A stretch of 64,000 nt of DNA from Devosia nitrariae (lineage in GTDB: Bacteria; Pseudomonadota; Alphaproteobacteria; Rhizobiales; Devosiaceae). Shown piece by piece: positions 45,100 to 54,383 of the stretch (positions are counted from its first letter, which is position 1; each line of letters opens with the position of its first letter). Location of the stretch: contig NZ_BSNS01000018.1 in assembly GCF_030160115.1 (NCBI RefSeq), positions 1 through 64,000 on the forward strand. Direction: 5' to 3'. The notes beneath the pieces are model-generated. The model was not told the origin of the DNA. It made no database searches and saw only the letters and a list, made by a program, of their open reading frames with translations. Made by a program: the position numbers and the translations under genes.

Positions 45100-46083
45100 T
45101 TACTCCAGCCGAATACGCGGATCGAGGATGGCAAGCAGGATGTCCGAGACGATCGTGCCCACCAGCGTCAGAACCGAGAGCAGCAGGATGAAACCACCAG
45201 CGAGGTACATGTCCTGGCTCTGCAGCGAGGTGAGCAGCAGCGGCCCCACCGTCGGCAGGTTGAGGACCACCGAGACGATCACCGCGCCGGAGACGAGGCT
45301 CGGCAGCACCCATCCGACGGTCGAAACGAAGGGGTTGAGTGCGATCCGGATGGGGTACTTGAGGATCAGCCGCACCTCCGAGAGGCCTTTGGCGCGGGCC
45401 GTAGTGACGTATGGCTTGTTGAGCTCGTCGAGCAGGTTGGCGCGCATGATGCGGATCAGCTCTGCCGTGCGCGCCGCGCCGATCACGATCATCGGGATCC
45501 AGAGGTGACTGATGAGGTCCCAGACCTTTGCCCACGACCACGGCGCGGTCCGATATTCCGGGGAGAACAGGCCGCCCACCGACTGACCGAAGTAGCGAAA
45601 ACCGATGTACATCAGCACGAGCGCGAGGAGGAAATTGGGGATCGCAAGCCCAATGAAGCCGATAAACGTGACGATGTAGTCGCCGATCGAGTACTGCTTG
45701 ACGGCCGAATAGACGCCGATCGGGAACGAAATTGCCCAGGCAAAGAGCAGCGTCGCGAGCGACAGCAGCATGGTGAACCCGAGCTGGTCCCAGATCAGTT
45801 CCGCCACCGGGCGCTTCCACTGGAACGAGTAGCCGAAGTCGCCTTCCAGGAGGATGCCGCTGATCCAGCGCCAATATTGAATATAGAGAGGCTGATCCAG
45901 CCCGAAGCGCCGCGTAAGAAACGCGATCTGCTCCTGGCTGACGTCGCTGCCCTGCTGCATGCTGGCGACGAGCGTGGTGAGGAAGTCCCCCGGCGGCAGC
46001 TGGATGATCACGAACGCCGCGACGGAGATGAGGAACATCATCACCACCATGGCGACCAGCCGCTTGGCAATGAAGTGGATCAT
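45100..46083 (-). CDS. Oligopeptide-type ABC transporter permease (OppB-like)
   Basis: 327 aa, six hydrophobic helices. KRLVAMVVMMFLISVAAFVI opens it as in DppB/OppB; the EAA loop is VTTARAKGLSEVRLILKYPI, and the C-terminus RIRLE is conserved in this family. Forms the pore with OppC. It follows the enolase gene by 31 bp. Confidence 0.94.
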   Translation of the reverse strand: MIHFIAKRLVAMVVMMFLISVAAFVIIQLPPGDFLTTLVASMQQGSDVSQEQIAFLTRRFGLDQPLYIQYWRWISGILLEGDFGYSFQWKRPVAELIWDQLGFTMLLSLATLLFAWAISFPIGVYSAVKQYSIGDYIVTFIGFIGLAIPNFLLALVLMYIGFRYFGQSVGGLFSPEYRTAPWSWAKVWDLISHLWIPMIVIGAARTAELIRIMRANLLDELNKPYVTTARAKGLSEVRLILKYPIRIALNPFVSTVGWVLPSLVSGAVIVSVVLNLPTVGPLLLTSLQSQDMYLAGGFILLLSVLTLVGTIVSDILLAILDPRIRLE

Positions 46084-46114
46084 GCTCCTGCCTCCTTGCT
46101 GGTGGCGTGACTCG

Positions 46115-47215
46115 TCAAGCGAGGCGTTCCGCCGTCTTGAGGAAGTCGGGATCGGGATCGAGCGCCATGCCCGGAACGTCGGGGCAGGTCACGGTACCGT
46201 CGGCATTCACGGGAGCGGTATGGAGGAAGAAATCCGGTGTGCCGGCGGGTTTGGGGTAGTATTCCAGCATCCGGGCGTTGGGAATTGCTGCGAGCAGGTT
46301 CAGGTGCGCGAGTTGTTCGCCATGGGGGCAGATGTCCAGCCCGTTGGCATCGGCCATCGCGGCGATCTTGAGGAACTCGGTAACGCCGCCGGTGTATCGG
46401 GCGTCCGGTTGCAGGATGGAGATTGCCCCGGTCGCGATCAGATCGCGGAAACCATGCTTGGTATACTCGTTCTCGCCGGTCGCAATGGTGACGCCGGTCG
46501 CCTCGAACAGGCGGCGGAATCCCTCGTAATCGTCGGGCTGTACCGGCTCCTCGAACCAAAAGATGTCCTGGTCCTCCAGGCGGCGGGCGAGCGAGATCGC
46601 ATCATAGGCGCGATAGGCGCAATTGGCGTCGATCATCACTTTGATGTCTGGACCGACGGCATTGCGAACGGCGCGCACGCGCTCGACATCTTCAGTGATC
46701 GAGACGGCTCCGACCTTCATCTTAACAGCGCGGGCACCCATTTCGACATAGCCCACCATTTCCTCTGCGAGCTCCTTGAGGCCCTTGTCCGGCGCGTAGT
46801 ACCCCCCGGCGGTGTAGATCGGGATATCGGTGCGGTAGCCACCGACGAGCTTGTAGAGCGGCAGGCCCGCTACCTTACCCCTGATGTCCCACAGTGCGGT
46901 GTCGATCGAGGAGAGGGCACGCGTTTCCATGCCGCGCCGCCCATAGAGCTTGGGCGACCAGAGCTCTTTCCAGATCGCCTCCGTCATCAGAGGATCGCGA
47001 CCAATCAGCTTCTTGGTGAACTGTTCGCGAAAGGCACGCTCGGCGGGGCGAGGGCGGCCGATGCCGTACCCCGTGATGCCCGCGTTCGTCTGCACTTCGA
47101 CGAAGCTGATCTCATGATTGGTGTAGGTGTGGAGCCCGTTGCTGATGGGAACATCCCGCTTCCACTTATACTCCTTGACGTCTATGGCAGTGATCTTCAG
47201 TCCGGAGGCAGTCAT
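46115..47215 (-). CDS. Enolase-superfamily sugar-acid dehydratase (mandelate racemase subgroup)
   Basis: 366 aa from ATG 47215. The active site can be read: KMK at 165-167 (general base Lys), metal ligands Asp196 (DAN), Glu222 (EEP) and Glu248, then Asp271 and His298 (CPHGEQL) as the His-Asp dyad. This is the mandelate racemase/galactonate dehydratase group, which removes water from aldonic or uronic acids. It is encoded between the binding protein and the permeases, so the transporter probably brings in a sugar acid or glycoside, not a peptide. Exact substrate unknown. Confidence 0.93.
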   Translation of the reverse strand: MTASGLKITAIDVKEYKWKRDVPISNGLHTYTNHEISFVEVQTNAGITGYGIGRPRPAERAFREQFTKKLIGRDPLMTEAIWKELWSPKLYGRRGMETRALSSIDTALWDIRGKVAGLPLYKLVGGYRTDIPIYTAGGYYAPDKGLKELAEEMVGYVEMGARAVKMKVGAVSITEDVERVRAVRNAVGPDIKVMIDANCAYRAYDAISLARRLEDQDIFWFEEPVQPDDYEGFRRLFEATGVTIATGENEYTKHGFRDLIATGAISILQPDARYTGGVTEFLKIAAMADANGLDICPHGEQLAHLNLLAAIPNARMLEYYPKPAGTPDFFLHTAPVNADGTVTCPDVPGMALDPDPDFLKTAERLA

Positions 47216-47263
47216 CGGTAGGTCCTGAATGGCTTCTGGTAGAGCGGCGGCAGGGTCGCATGG

Positions 47264-47289
47264 CGGGAGTGCGCCGTGGCACACTCCCG
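47264..47289 (-). terminator. Hairpin after the binding-protein gene
   Basis: CGGGAGTG and CACTCCCG pair perfectly, with a GC-rich 10-nt loop region between, in the 89-bp gap between the solute-binding gene and the enolase gene. There is no T-run, so it is more likely an mRNA-stabilising or attenuating stem that raises SBP over permease expression. Confidence 0.55.
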
Positions 47290-47304
47290 GTACCTTGGGG
47301 GTGG

Positions 47305-49209
47305 CTACTGAGCGCCGGCCGCGTACTGCTCCACCTGCGTCGGGCCTGGGAACAGGGGCGCCGAACTGGCATAGGCCACCGAAGGCACGTTTTGCAGGCG
47401 ATGCACGCCGATGCCGTTCACCGGCAGGCCAAGGCCAAGGATGTTGAACTGCTCCTTGTGGATGGCGAGGATCTGCCGGTAGAGGTCCGCCTGCTTTTCG
47501 AGGTCGGGCTCAACCTGCATCTGCTCGTGAAGCGCGATCACGTCCTTCATCCACTGCGGCGGCTCCTGCGGGTCGGCGCCGCCGACAGCCCAGTGCACCC
47601 ATCCCGTCATCCACGCGGAGTCGGCGTTGAGCGGCACGTAGGCACGGGGGAAGACGTACGTGTTCATCGAGGCGCCGTCGCCGTCATCCACTAGGACATG
47701 GTGCTCGTTGGCGTTGCGCAGCGTATCCTTGGCGGCCTTCTCCAGCGAGCGGGACTGTACGTTGAAGCCGATGGCGCGCCAGTCCTCCTCGAGGAAGGGC
47801 AGCATGTCGACATAGGGCTGGCGGTCGGCACGCGTGGTGATCACGAAGTTGATCGGCTGGCCGTCCGGGGATAGGCGCCACCCATTGGCGTCCCGCTTAT
47901 CGTAGCCCGCCGCGTCGAGCAGCTGGTTCGCCATCTCGGGGTCGTACTGAGTGAACTGCGTGCCCATCTCCTCGTCGTAGAACTGCTTTTCTTCGGGACG
48001 CGGCGAGATCTGGTGCGGCGTTCCCTGGCCCGCATAAACGATATCGATGATCTCCTGCCGATCGATAGCGACGCTCAGCGCGATGCGCACGTCACGGTTC
48101 GAGAACAGGGCCTTCAGCACCGGGTCTCGCGCCGTCTGGTTGAGGTGGATCTGCACCGGAGATGCCGCCGCCCCATTGACGATCTCGAAGAACTTGAGAC
48201 CCGCCTTCGCTTCGTTGTCGAACATCACGGCGCGGTTGGCCGGCGTGTTGACGTAGCGGGCGTTGTAGTCCACCTCACCGTTTAGCACCTTGAGCAGCAT
48301 GACTTCGAAGTCCTTGACGACTTCAATTGTCGAACCGTCGAGGTACGGCAGCTGGTTTCCCTGATCATCGATCTTCCAGTAGTAGGGGTTGCGCTCCATG
48401 GTGATGATCTCGGTATCGTCTGCGCGCCGCGTGTACACCCAGGGTGTGATCACCGGCTTTTCGAGATTATTGTAGATGTTGTGTCGCTCCATGAACCGCT
48501 CTTCCCAGTTCGTGAAGCCGGCGGCGAGCGCCTCTTCTTCGGCGTTCGCGTTGAAGTCCGGGTGGAACTGTTCCATGTAGTGGCGCGGGTATGTCGCGAG
48601 CCAGATGCCGCTGTTGGTGGCGAGCTGGAGCGGCAGCATCGACTTGGAGCGGCCAAAGGTGAACTTCACGGTATAGTCGTCGATCGCCTCGACCTTCAAC
48701 TCATCTTCGGCCGTGAGAAAGCCCAACCGGAACAGGGGGTCGATATTGTCGTTGAACTGCACATGCTCGGCCCAGAACACGATGTCGGCGGCGGTGAATG
48801 GCTCGCCGTCCGACCACTTCATGCCCTCGCGCAGATCGAAGATGTACTCCGTGGCATCGGCGTTGACCTCGTATCCTTCGGCTATGTTCGGGAGCACCTC
48901 GCTCATCTCGTTGTTCCAGCGCATCAGCGGCTCGTAGTGGTAGAAGGTCTGGAGCCACGACTCGTCGCCCGCGCCCTGGTAGACCTGACGCAGATTGCCG
49001 CCGTAGGTGCGGACGCCGTCTACCGGCACAATGACCATCGGTTCGCTGCCGACGCGATCGGCGACCGGGGGCAACTCTTCCATGGCGTCGAGCATGGGGG
49101 CCTGGGCGATGGCCGTCTGGGCCAGCACGGAAGGTGCAATCAGGACAGAACTCAGCAGTCCGGCAAGGACCACGTGCGAATAGGCAAGTCGTCGCGCGAA
49201 GCGTCTCAA
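47305..49209 (-). CDS. ABC transporter solute-binding protein, family 5 (OppA/DppA type)
   Basis: 634 aa. A signal peptide (LAYSHVVLAGLLSSVLIAPS then VLAQ) exports it. ESWLQTFYHYEPLMRWNNEM, NADATEYIFDLREGMKWSDG and EPFTAADIVFWAEHVQFND are family 5 signature blocks; it is longer than the usual 500-550. It captures the substrate for the Opp-like permeases. First gene of the operon, divergent from a LysR gene; GGGAGGGG precedes the ATG. Confidence 0.95.
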   Translation of the reverse strand: MRRFARRLAYSHVVLAGLLSSVLIAPSVLAQTAIAQAPMLDAMEELPPVADRVGSEPMVIVPVDGVRTYGGNLRQVYQGAGDESWLQTFYHYEPLMRWNNEMSEVLPNIAEGYEVNADATEYIFDLREGMKWSDGEPFTAADIVFWAEHVQFNDNIDPLFRLGFLTAEDELKVEAIDDYTVKFTFGRSKSMLPLQLATNSGIWLATYPRHYMEQFHPDFNANAEEEALAAGFTNWEERFMERHNIYNNLEKPVITPWVYTRRADDTEIITMERNPYYWKIDDQGNQLPYLDGSTIEVVKDFEVMLLKVLNGEVDYNARYVNTPANRAVMFDNEAKAGLKFFEIVNGAAASPVQIHLNQTARDPVLKALFSNRDVRIALSVAIDRQEIIDIVYAGQGTPHQISPRPEEKQFYDEEMGTQFTQYDPEMANQLLDAAGYDKRDANGWRLSPDGQPINFVITTRADRQPYVDMLPFLEEDWRAIGFNVQSRSLEKAAKDTLRNANEHHVLVDDGDGASMNTYVFPRAYVPLNADSAWMTGWVHWAVGGADPQEPPQWMKDVIALHEQMQVEPDLEKQADLYRQILAIHKEQFNILGLGLPVNGIGVHRLQNVPSVAYASSAPLFPGPTQVEQYAAGAQ

Positions 49210-49315
49210 GGTATCCCCTCCCTGGATGCGGCGCGGCGGTCGCTTTCGACCCGTCCGCGCCTTAGGAAGGTCCTCCGCCTTCCCAACTATGACTCATAGG
49301 CAGGGATAGGGATGT

Positions 49316-49357
49316 CGTCTAATCATCAATAGTAAGGACTCGATGACCTGAGGTTAT
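49316..49357 (+). promoter_or_regulatory. Bipartite leader motif of LysR gene 1
   Basis: CGTCTAAT (49316-49323), 22 bp, ACCTGAGGTTAT (49346-49357), ending 7 bp before the LysR ATG. The same two blocks with the same 22-bp gap occur upstream of the LysR gene at 51955-52884. ACCTGAGGTTAT is part of an imperfect palindrome and overlaps the ribosome-binding site, consistent with autorepression. Confidence 0.65.
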
Positions 49358-49364
49358 TGCTACG

Positions 49365-50300
49365 ATGTCTCGCTACTCCAGTCGCATCAGTTTGCGTGAG
49401 ATGGAGATGATCCGCGCCATCCTTACGTACGGCACGATGGCAAAGGCGGCGCAGATGATAAACGTCTCCCAGCCGGCAATCAGCCGTATGGTCAAGCAGG
49501 CCGAGGACCGTACCGGCCTGCAGTTTTTCGAGCGCCGCGGCTCAAAGCTAATCCCCACGCCCGACCTGACGACACTGAGCCGCGAATTCGAAAAGGTGTT
49601 CGCGAGCGTCGACCGCGTTCAGGCGTTGACCTTGGCCCTCGGTGCCGGCCTCGGCCGCCCTATACACATCTCGTCCATGTCGGTTCTGGCCGAGACCATG
49701 CTGACTCCTGCGCTTGTCGATCTGCGCCGACGGCATCCACAAACGCCAATTGCCGTCAGGCTCAATCATCGTCCTGGCGTCGAGCAGGAGGTCATCCGAG
49801 AAGAGTCGGATCTGGGCCTTGTACATGGCATTGCACAGCATGATGCGCTCACCGCAATCAGCCTATGCAGCGCCCACGTGGTATGCCTGATGCACTGCGA
49901 CCATCCGCTTGCCGCATGTTCCGAGCTCGGTCCAGGCGATCTCGCCGAGGAGCCCCTGATTTCGATGGGCCGCCTATCGCCGCTCAGCCAGCAAGTCATC
50001 GACGCCTTCGACGCGGCCGGCATTGCCCGTCGGATCAGCATTCAGATCGCGGATTCCGGTCTGGCCGCGCACTTCTGCGCCAGCGGTCTCGGCCTTGCGC
50101 TGCTTGATCCATTCTTCCTCAGCTCTGGCCTGCCCGAGCATCTTGTCATGCGGCCTTTTACCCCCACCATTCAGATCGAATGCTTTGCGATCCACTCGAA
50201 CCGCCGCGTCCTACCGGAGCTCGAGGCCGACCTCCTCGAGAGCCTCCGGGCCGCCGGAGCACAGTGGGAACGCAGGTTTCGCGAAATGTTGGCCACCTAG
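49365..50300 (+). CDS. LysR-family regulator, divergent from the opp-like operon
   Basis: 311 aa. HTH: ISLREMEMIRAILTYGTMAK, AAQMINVSQPAISRMVKQAE; effector domain PIHISSMSVLAETMLTPALV onwards. It resembles NocR/OccR-type LysR regulators that control opine or amino-acid uptake. Divergent from the SBP gene across 155 bp, so it is likely the importer regulator. It shares a leader motif with the second LysR. Confidence 0.92.
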   Translation: MSRYSSRISLREMEMIRAILTYGTMAKAAQMINVSQPAISRMVKQAEDRTGLQFFERRGSKLIPTPDLTTLSREFEKVFASVDRVQALTLALGAGLGRPIHISSMSVLAETMLTPALVDLRRRHPQTPIAVRLNHRPGVEQEVIREESDLGLVHGIAQHDALTAISLCSAHVVCLMHCDHPLAACSELGPGDLAEEPLISMGRLSPLSQQVIDAFDAAGIARRISIQIADSGLAAHFCASGLGLALLDPFFLSSGLPEHLVMRPFTPTIQIECFAIHSNRRVLPELEADLLESLRAAGAQWERRFREMLAT

Positions 50301-50779
50301 AGAGCGAGATCAAGGGTACTTGACGTAACCGTAAGTGGCCGCGAGTCTTGCACGCGTCGAACGATTGGTTAGGGCCACTTTTGGCCTCTGGCACCCGGTA
50401 GTCGTTTGTCCGCTTTTTTGTTGCTTCCTCCCCCAGTAGCGGACGGCAGGCTTCCGGCCCCACTTCCGTCAGTGGATCGATCGAGGACCCCTTGCAGAAG
50501 GCGGCCGTAGTCGGAATCCTTCATACTGGCGGCTAGCACAAGCACGATGAGGCGCAGGTGAACTTCGTCCTCGGCTGACTTATTCGGATCGTCGCATCCA
50601 ACCAAGACGCTCGCTCGTAGTAGCTCCAGCGCCCCGCGGATGCCTGACCAAGTCGTTTGGGGAGCGCGTCCGCGAGAGCCCAGAGTTCCATAATCTGACG
50701 TTATGTTGCGGTTCCCAATGTGAATTGGACGTACCGGGCCGTACGACCTAGCTCTTCTCACAAAAGCGGAGGGCATGTC
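50301..50779. other. Intergenic region, possible reverse-strand remnant
   Basis: 480 bp. A minus-strand frame (50369-50821) contains a plausible protein stretch (IRGALELLRASVLVGCDDPN, LRLIVLVLAASMKDSDYGRL) with a low-complexity tail, but its 5' end overlaps the next plus-strand gene and I recognise no family. It may be a small hypothetical gene or a remnant. Confidence 0.35.
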
Positions 50780-51919
50780 GTGAGACGATATCGTGCAGGA
50801 GCTATTGGTGACACCGGGCACGTTGATAACGCAGGCCGGTACCTAGGTTTCGACGCGAGCCACGGCCTTCATTTGCCCTACAAGGACCTCGAACAATTCG
50901 AGATGACTGCCGTTGCCGATCACGACCCATCCGCGAGAGCGCACGGCATGGACATCACAGGCGCCCTTCGATCCTATTCTGATTATCGCGAGATGCTCGC
51001 CACGGAGCGGCTGGACATCGTCAGCGTCTGCTCGCGGCAAGCAAGCCGCCATGAAGAGATGGTGCTCGCTGCTGTCGCCACTGGTTGTCATGTGTTCGTG
51101 GATAAGCCGTTTACCGTTGATTTGGCATCCGCGGACCGGATTGTTCACGCTTGCGATGCGGCCGGGGTAAAGCTCGCCGTTGCGCATCAAAGTCGGTATC
51201 TGGAGCCCTTCCTGACGGCCCATCAAATGCTGCTTGCGGGTGAGATCGGTTCTCTGGTGACCATGCGAGGTCGCGTGAAGGAAGATCACCGGGGTGGTGG
51301 CGAGGATGTAATCTGCTGCGGGGTCCACATCCTCGACCTGATGCGGATGTTTGCCGGCGACCCGCAATGGGTATCGGCCTATGTCAGCGTAGAGGGTAGG
51401 GCGGTGACGAAGGCGGACGCCTATGTACCAGTGGACTGCAACGGTCTTGTTGCCGGAGACAGGACCGACGCTGCCTTCGGGTTCGAGGGCGGCGTCATAG
51501 GTCACCTCACCTCAGTTCGTAACCAGCATGATTGGGGAGAGCGCTGGGGTCTGACTCTCGAAGGTACCCGAGGGGCGGTTTCGTTGCGCATGTTCAACGA
51601 CCTTTCGTCGCCTTCGAAACTCAGCATCAGTCGGAAACGATCGGTCCCGGAGGAGGCTGGTCCGTTCGAAATTCTTGAGGTCCCACTTGAGCCCGAAGTT
51701 CCGGGTGCCGTTCCTGCCAACACCGGTTATCCGCCACTGAGAGGCAACAGGCAGGCGGTTTTTGACCTGATGAAGGCGGCCGAAGAGCGTCGCGAGCCCA
51801 AGTCCAGTGCACGGGATGGACGATGGACGCTTGAGATGGCGCTTGGCATTTATCAGTCACACCTCAGCCAGCGCCGAGTGGCCTTACCTTTGGCAGATCG
51901 CTCTCACCCGCTCGAATAG
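50780..51919 (+). CDS. Gfo/Idh/MocA-family dehydrogenase
   Basis: 379 aa from GTG 50780 with GGAGGG 8 bp before. The Rossmann N-terminus is RAGAIGDTGHVDNAGR; the NAD-site Lys is in VDKPFTVDLASADRIV (the usual EKP is DKP here); HRGGGEDVICCGVHILDLMR is the substrate-side His-Asp motif. Oxidises a sugar hydroxyl with NAD(P). It is a paralogue of the 54384 gene (same blocks, same C-terminus with H-P). Monocistronic, convergent with the LysR at 51955. Confidence 0.9.
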   Translation: MRRYRAGAIGDTGHVDNAGRYLGFDASHGLHLPYKDLEQFEMTAVADHDPSARAHGMDITGALRSYSDYREMLATERLDIVSVCSRQASRHEEMVLAAVATGCHVFVDKPFTVDLASADRIVHACDAAGVKLAVAHQSRYLEPFLTAHQMLLAGEIGSLVTMRGRVKEDHRGGGEDVICCGVHILDLMRMFAGDPQWVSAYVSVEGRAVTKADAYVPVDCNGLVAGDRTDAAFGFEGGVIGHLTSVRNQHDWGERWGLTLEGTRGAVSLRMFNDLSSPSKLSISRKRSVPEEAGPFEILEVPLEPEVPGAVPANTGYPPLRGNRQAVFDLMKAAEERREPKSSARDGRWTLEMALGIYQSHLSQRRVALPLADRSHPLE

Positions 51920-51954
51920 TTGGCCGGTTTTGGAAACGGGACGGTTGCGGGTGC

Positions 51955-52884
51955 CTAAGCGGGCACCGCATTAACGCGCATCAGCGTTTCTACAAACTCC
52001 TGGTCTATCGGCGGCCTCTCTTCGTCGGCGCGGGTGATGATGCCATAATCGTCCAGACCTGCGGGAACGGTTATCGGCAGGCGCCTGATCCGCCCCATCT
52101 TGATCTCGGATCTAAGGAGGACAGAAGGAAGACTCGAGATCATACCAGCCTCCAGCACCAGCTGCATTGTCGCATGTACCGACGTCGTTTCCACCAAACT
52201 CCTCGGGGCTCCTCCCTTGGAAGTGAAGAATTCTTCCATGAGCAGCCGCAGGGGACTAGTGATCGGCTGGAGGACCCAGGACTCCTCCAACAGGTCTGCA
52301 GTGGTCGGCTCGATCTGCGCCAACGGGTGATCGGCGGCGGCGAACAGCCAAATTTCCTCATTGCCGAGGGCCGCGAACGTAGTAGCCGACGACGTTGTTT
52401 CCGAGCGCCGCCCGATGACGATGTCGAGCCGTTGCTGCAGCAGCGCAATCACCAGCTGATCGCTCGTTCCGGTCATTAGTCGGATGGTGACCAAGGGCCG
52501 GAGTTTTTTCATGTCGGCTATCGCCGTCGGAAGGAGCCGGTGAACCACCGACGTTATCGCTCCAACGCGCACGACGCCGTGACCCCCCTCGCGCATCACG
52601 CGGGAGTCATCGAGAAACTTGACGGCCTCGTCGATGGCGCGATGCGCGTAGGTGACGGCCAACTGGCCTACCTCGGTCGGCCGCATTCCTCGGGGAAAGC
52701 GCTCAAAGAGCCTGGAGCCGACGATGTCCTCAACCTCTTGAAGCATTTTTGTGGCGGCCGGCTGCGTCATCACCATCTGCCGCGCCGCCGCATTGAGATT
52801 GTGGGTCCTGCCGAGCACAGAGATCAACTGAAGTTGTCTGAAGCGCAGTCGAGCCATGGCGTTGTGATAGCGGGAGTGGAACAT
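51955..52884 (-). CDS. LysR-family regulator, divergent from the glycoside cluster
   Basis: 309 aa. HTH: RLRFRQLQLISVLGRTHNLN, AAARQMVMTQPAATKMLQEV; effector domain from VVRVGAITSVVHRLLPTAIA. GalR/PcaQ-like GbpR group LysR members with this N-terminus often control sugar or aromatic uptake. It is divergent from the family 1 SBP gene. Its start has the ACCTGAGGTTAT block only 2 bp upstream. An alternative start is Met10. Confidence 0.92.
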   Translation of the reverse strand: MFHSRYHNAMARLRFRQLQLISVLGRTHNLNAAARQMVMTQPAATKMLQEVEDIVGSRLFERFPRGMRPTEVGQLAVTYAHRAIDEAVKFLDDSRVMREGGHGVVRVGAITSVVHRLLPTAIADMKKLRPLVTIRLMTGTSDQLVIALLQQRLDIVIGRRSETTSSATTFAALGNEEIWLFAAADHPLAQIEPTTADLLEESWVLQPITSPLRLLMEEFFTSKGGAPRSLVETTSVHATMQLVLEAGMISSLPSVLLRSEIKMGRIRRLPITVPAGLDDYGIITRADEERPPIDQEFVETLMRVNAVPA

Positions 52885-52886
52885 CG

Positions 52887-52928
52887 ATAACCTCAGGTAA
52901 TAACAACCTAGGAGAAACTCATTAGACG
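52887..52928 (-). promoter_or_regulatory. Bipartite leader motif of LysR gene 2
   Basis: On the minus strand CGTCTAAT (52928-52921), 22 bp, ACCTGAGGTTAT (52898-52887), directly before the LysR ATG. Identical blocks and spacing to 49316-49357. Confidence 0.65.
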
Positions 52929-53022
52929 GCTATCGCTGTGGGGTCTAGCCTGAACCTGCGTTTGGGCTGGTGACCATGAGGAGGCCTGGCTCACCTTCTG
53001 CCGGCGCGGATGGGAGGAGAAG

Positions 53023-54312
53023 ATGACAATCAATACCAACAGACGCACATTTCTGCTCGGCAGCGCGGCAACGATCGCCGCCGCTGGCATGGGCGTCCGG
53101 GCTACTCTTGCGCAGGAAGCGACGGTCCGCATGTTCTGGTGGGGATCAGCGCGACGCAATGAGCTTCAAACGGCGATCAACACTCTCTACGAGCAGCATT
53201 ATCCGAACATTGCGATCTTGGGCGAAACGGCAGCCTTCAACGACTATTGGCCGCGCCTTGCAACGCAGGTCGCGGGTGGCAATCCGCCCGACGTGATCAA
53301 CATGGACTATCGGTATCTGGCCGAATATGGCGGCCGCGGAGTATTGCTTCCTCTGGACCAATATGTCGGGGGTGCTCTGGGTGTTGCTGACTTCGGACCA
53401 GGTCTTGATGGCGGGCGGATGAACGGCACTCTCTACGCCGTCCCCTGCGGGGTGAACACGGCTGCGATGGTCGTGAACAGGGGCGCCTATGAGGAGGTGG
53501 AACTGGAGCCGCCTTCCGCGGCGATGACTTGGACGGAGTTCTCCGACAACGCCGTTGCCCTGACGGAAACGACCGAAAGGCCCCACTATTATGGTTCGAG
53601 TGACGGCAGCGGCAAAGAACCGGTGCTTGAGGTCTGGCTGCTTCAGCGAGGAAAGTCCCTCTACACCACCGAGGGACAACTCGGATTCACCGCCGAAGAC
53701 GCAACGGAGTGGTTCCAATTCTGGCAGGATCTACGCGAGCGGGGCGGCTGCCCACCGCCAGATGTCGTTGCGCTTGATCTTGACACATTCGAAACCGGTC
53801 TCGTGAACACCGGCTATGCTGCGCTGAACTTTGCGTTCTCGAGCAATCTCATCGGTTATCAGTCGCTCAATCCGGAGCGATTGACGTTGGCGACTTACCC
53901 AGTACCCGATACCAACCCACAGCCGGGCCACTACCTCAAGCCAGCCATGCTGTTCAGTCTTGCGGCCGAAACGCAGGTCGTCGAGGAAAGCCTCGACTAC
54001 CTCACGTTCCTGCTAACCGATCCAGAAGCCACCAAGATCATGGGGCTGGAGCGGGGAGTGCCGCTTTCTCCCGCAGTGCAGGAGAATATCGCCCCGACCC
54101 TGGACGATCAGCAGCGCGAGATGCTCGATTTCATAGCCAATCTCGACGATACGGTCCTCGCCGATCTACCGCCGCTGCCGCCGCAAGGGGCGGGCGAGGC
54201 GGAGACAATCCTCTTGCGCATCAGCGAGGAAGTGGGTTTTGGCGTGACCACGCCGGAAGCGGCGGGCGAACAGCTCGTCAGCGAAGTCAGCGCTACGCTC
54301 CAAAGGGTGTGA
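53023..54312 (+). CDS. ABC transporter solute-binding protein, family 1 (sugar type)
   Basis: 429 aa. A Tat-like signal NRRTFLLGSAATIAAAGMGV then ATLAQE. MFWWGSARRNELQTAINTLY and WPRLATQVAGGNPPDVINMD, plus the C-terminal half, fit family 1 sugar binders (MalE/UgpB-like). No permease or ATPase genes for a sugar importer are in the window, so it must use components elsewhere or act as a sensor. First gene of a plus-strand run; a strong hairpin separates it from the next gene. Confidence 0.92.
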   Translation: MTINTNRRTFLLGSAATIAAAGMGVRATLAQEATVRMFWWGSARRNELQTAINTLYEQHYPNIAILGETAAFNDYWPRLATQVAGGNPPDVINMDYRYLAEYGGRGVLLPLDQYVGGALGVADFGPGLDGGRMNGTLYAVPCGVNTAAMVVNRGAYEEVELEPPSAAMTWTEFSDNAVALTETTERPHYYGSSDGSGKEPVLEVWLLQRGKSLYTTEGQLGFTAEDATEWFQFWQDLRERGGCPPPDVVALDLDTFETGLVNTGYAALNFAFSSNLIGYQSLNPERLTLATYPVPDTNPQPGHYLKPAMLFSLAAETQVVEESLDYLTFLLTDPEATKIMGLERGVPLSPAVQENIAPTLDDQQREMLDFIANLDDTVLADLPPLPPQGAGEAETILLRISEEVGFGVTTPEAAGEQLVSEVSATLQRV

Positions 54313-54328
54313 CGCGGTTGTTCCTCCC

Positions 54329-54359
54329 GGACAGTGAGCGCCTTGGGCGCTCACTGTCC
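54329..54359 (+). terminator. Perfect 14-bp hairpin after the sugar SBP gene
   Basis: GGACAGTGAGCGCC (54329-54342), TTG, GGCGCTCACTGTCC (54346-54359): 14 bp perfect stem, 3-nt loop, followed by ACCCTCTTGTT. It lies 17 bp after the SBP stop and 25 bp before the next start: terminator or processing/stability stem for differential expression. Confidence 0.8.
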
Positions 54360-54383
54360 ACCCTCTTGTTCTAGGAGTTCCTC

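Noticed and set aside
50369-50821. Minus-strand 150-aa frame
   Set aside because: Its 5' end overlaps the Gfo/Idh/MocA start and no family is recognised; kept only as a note in the intergenic entry.
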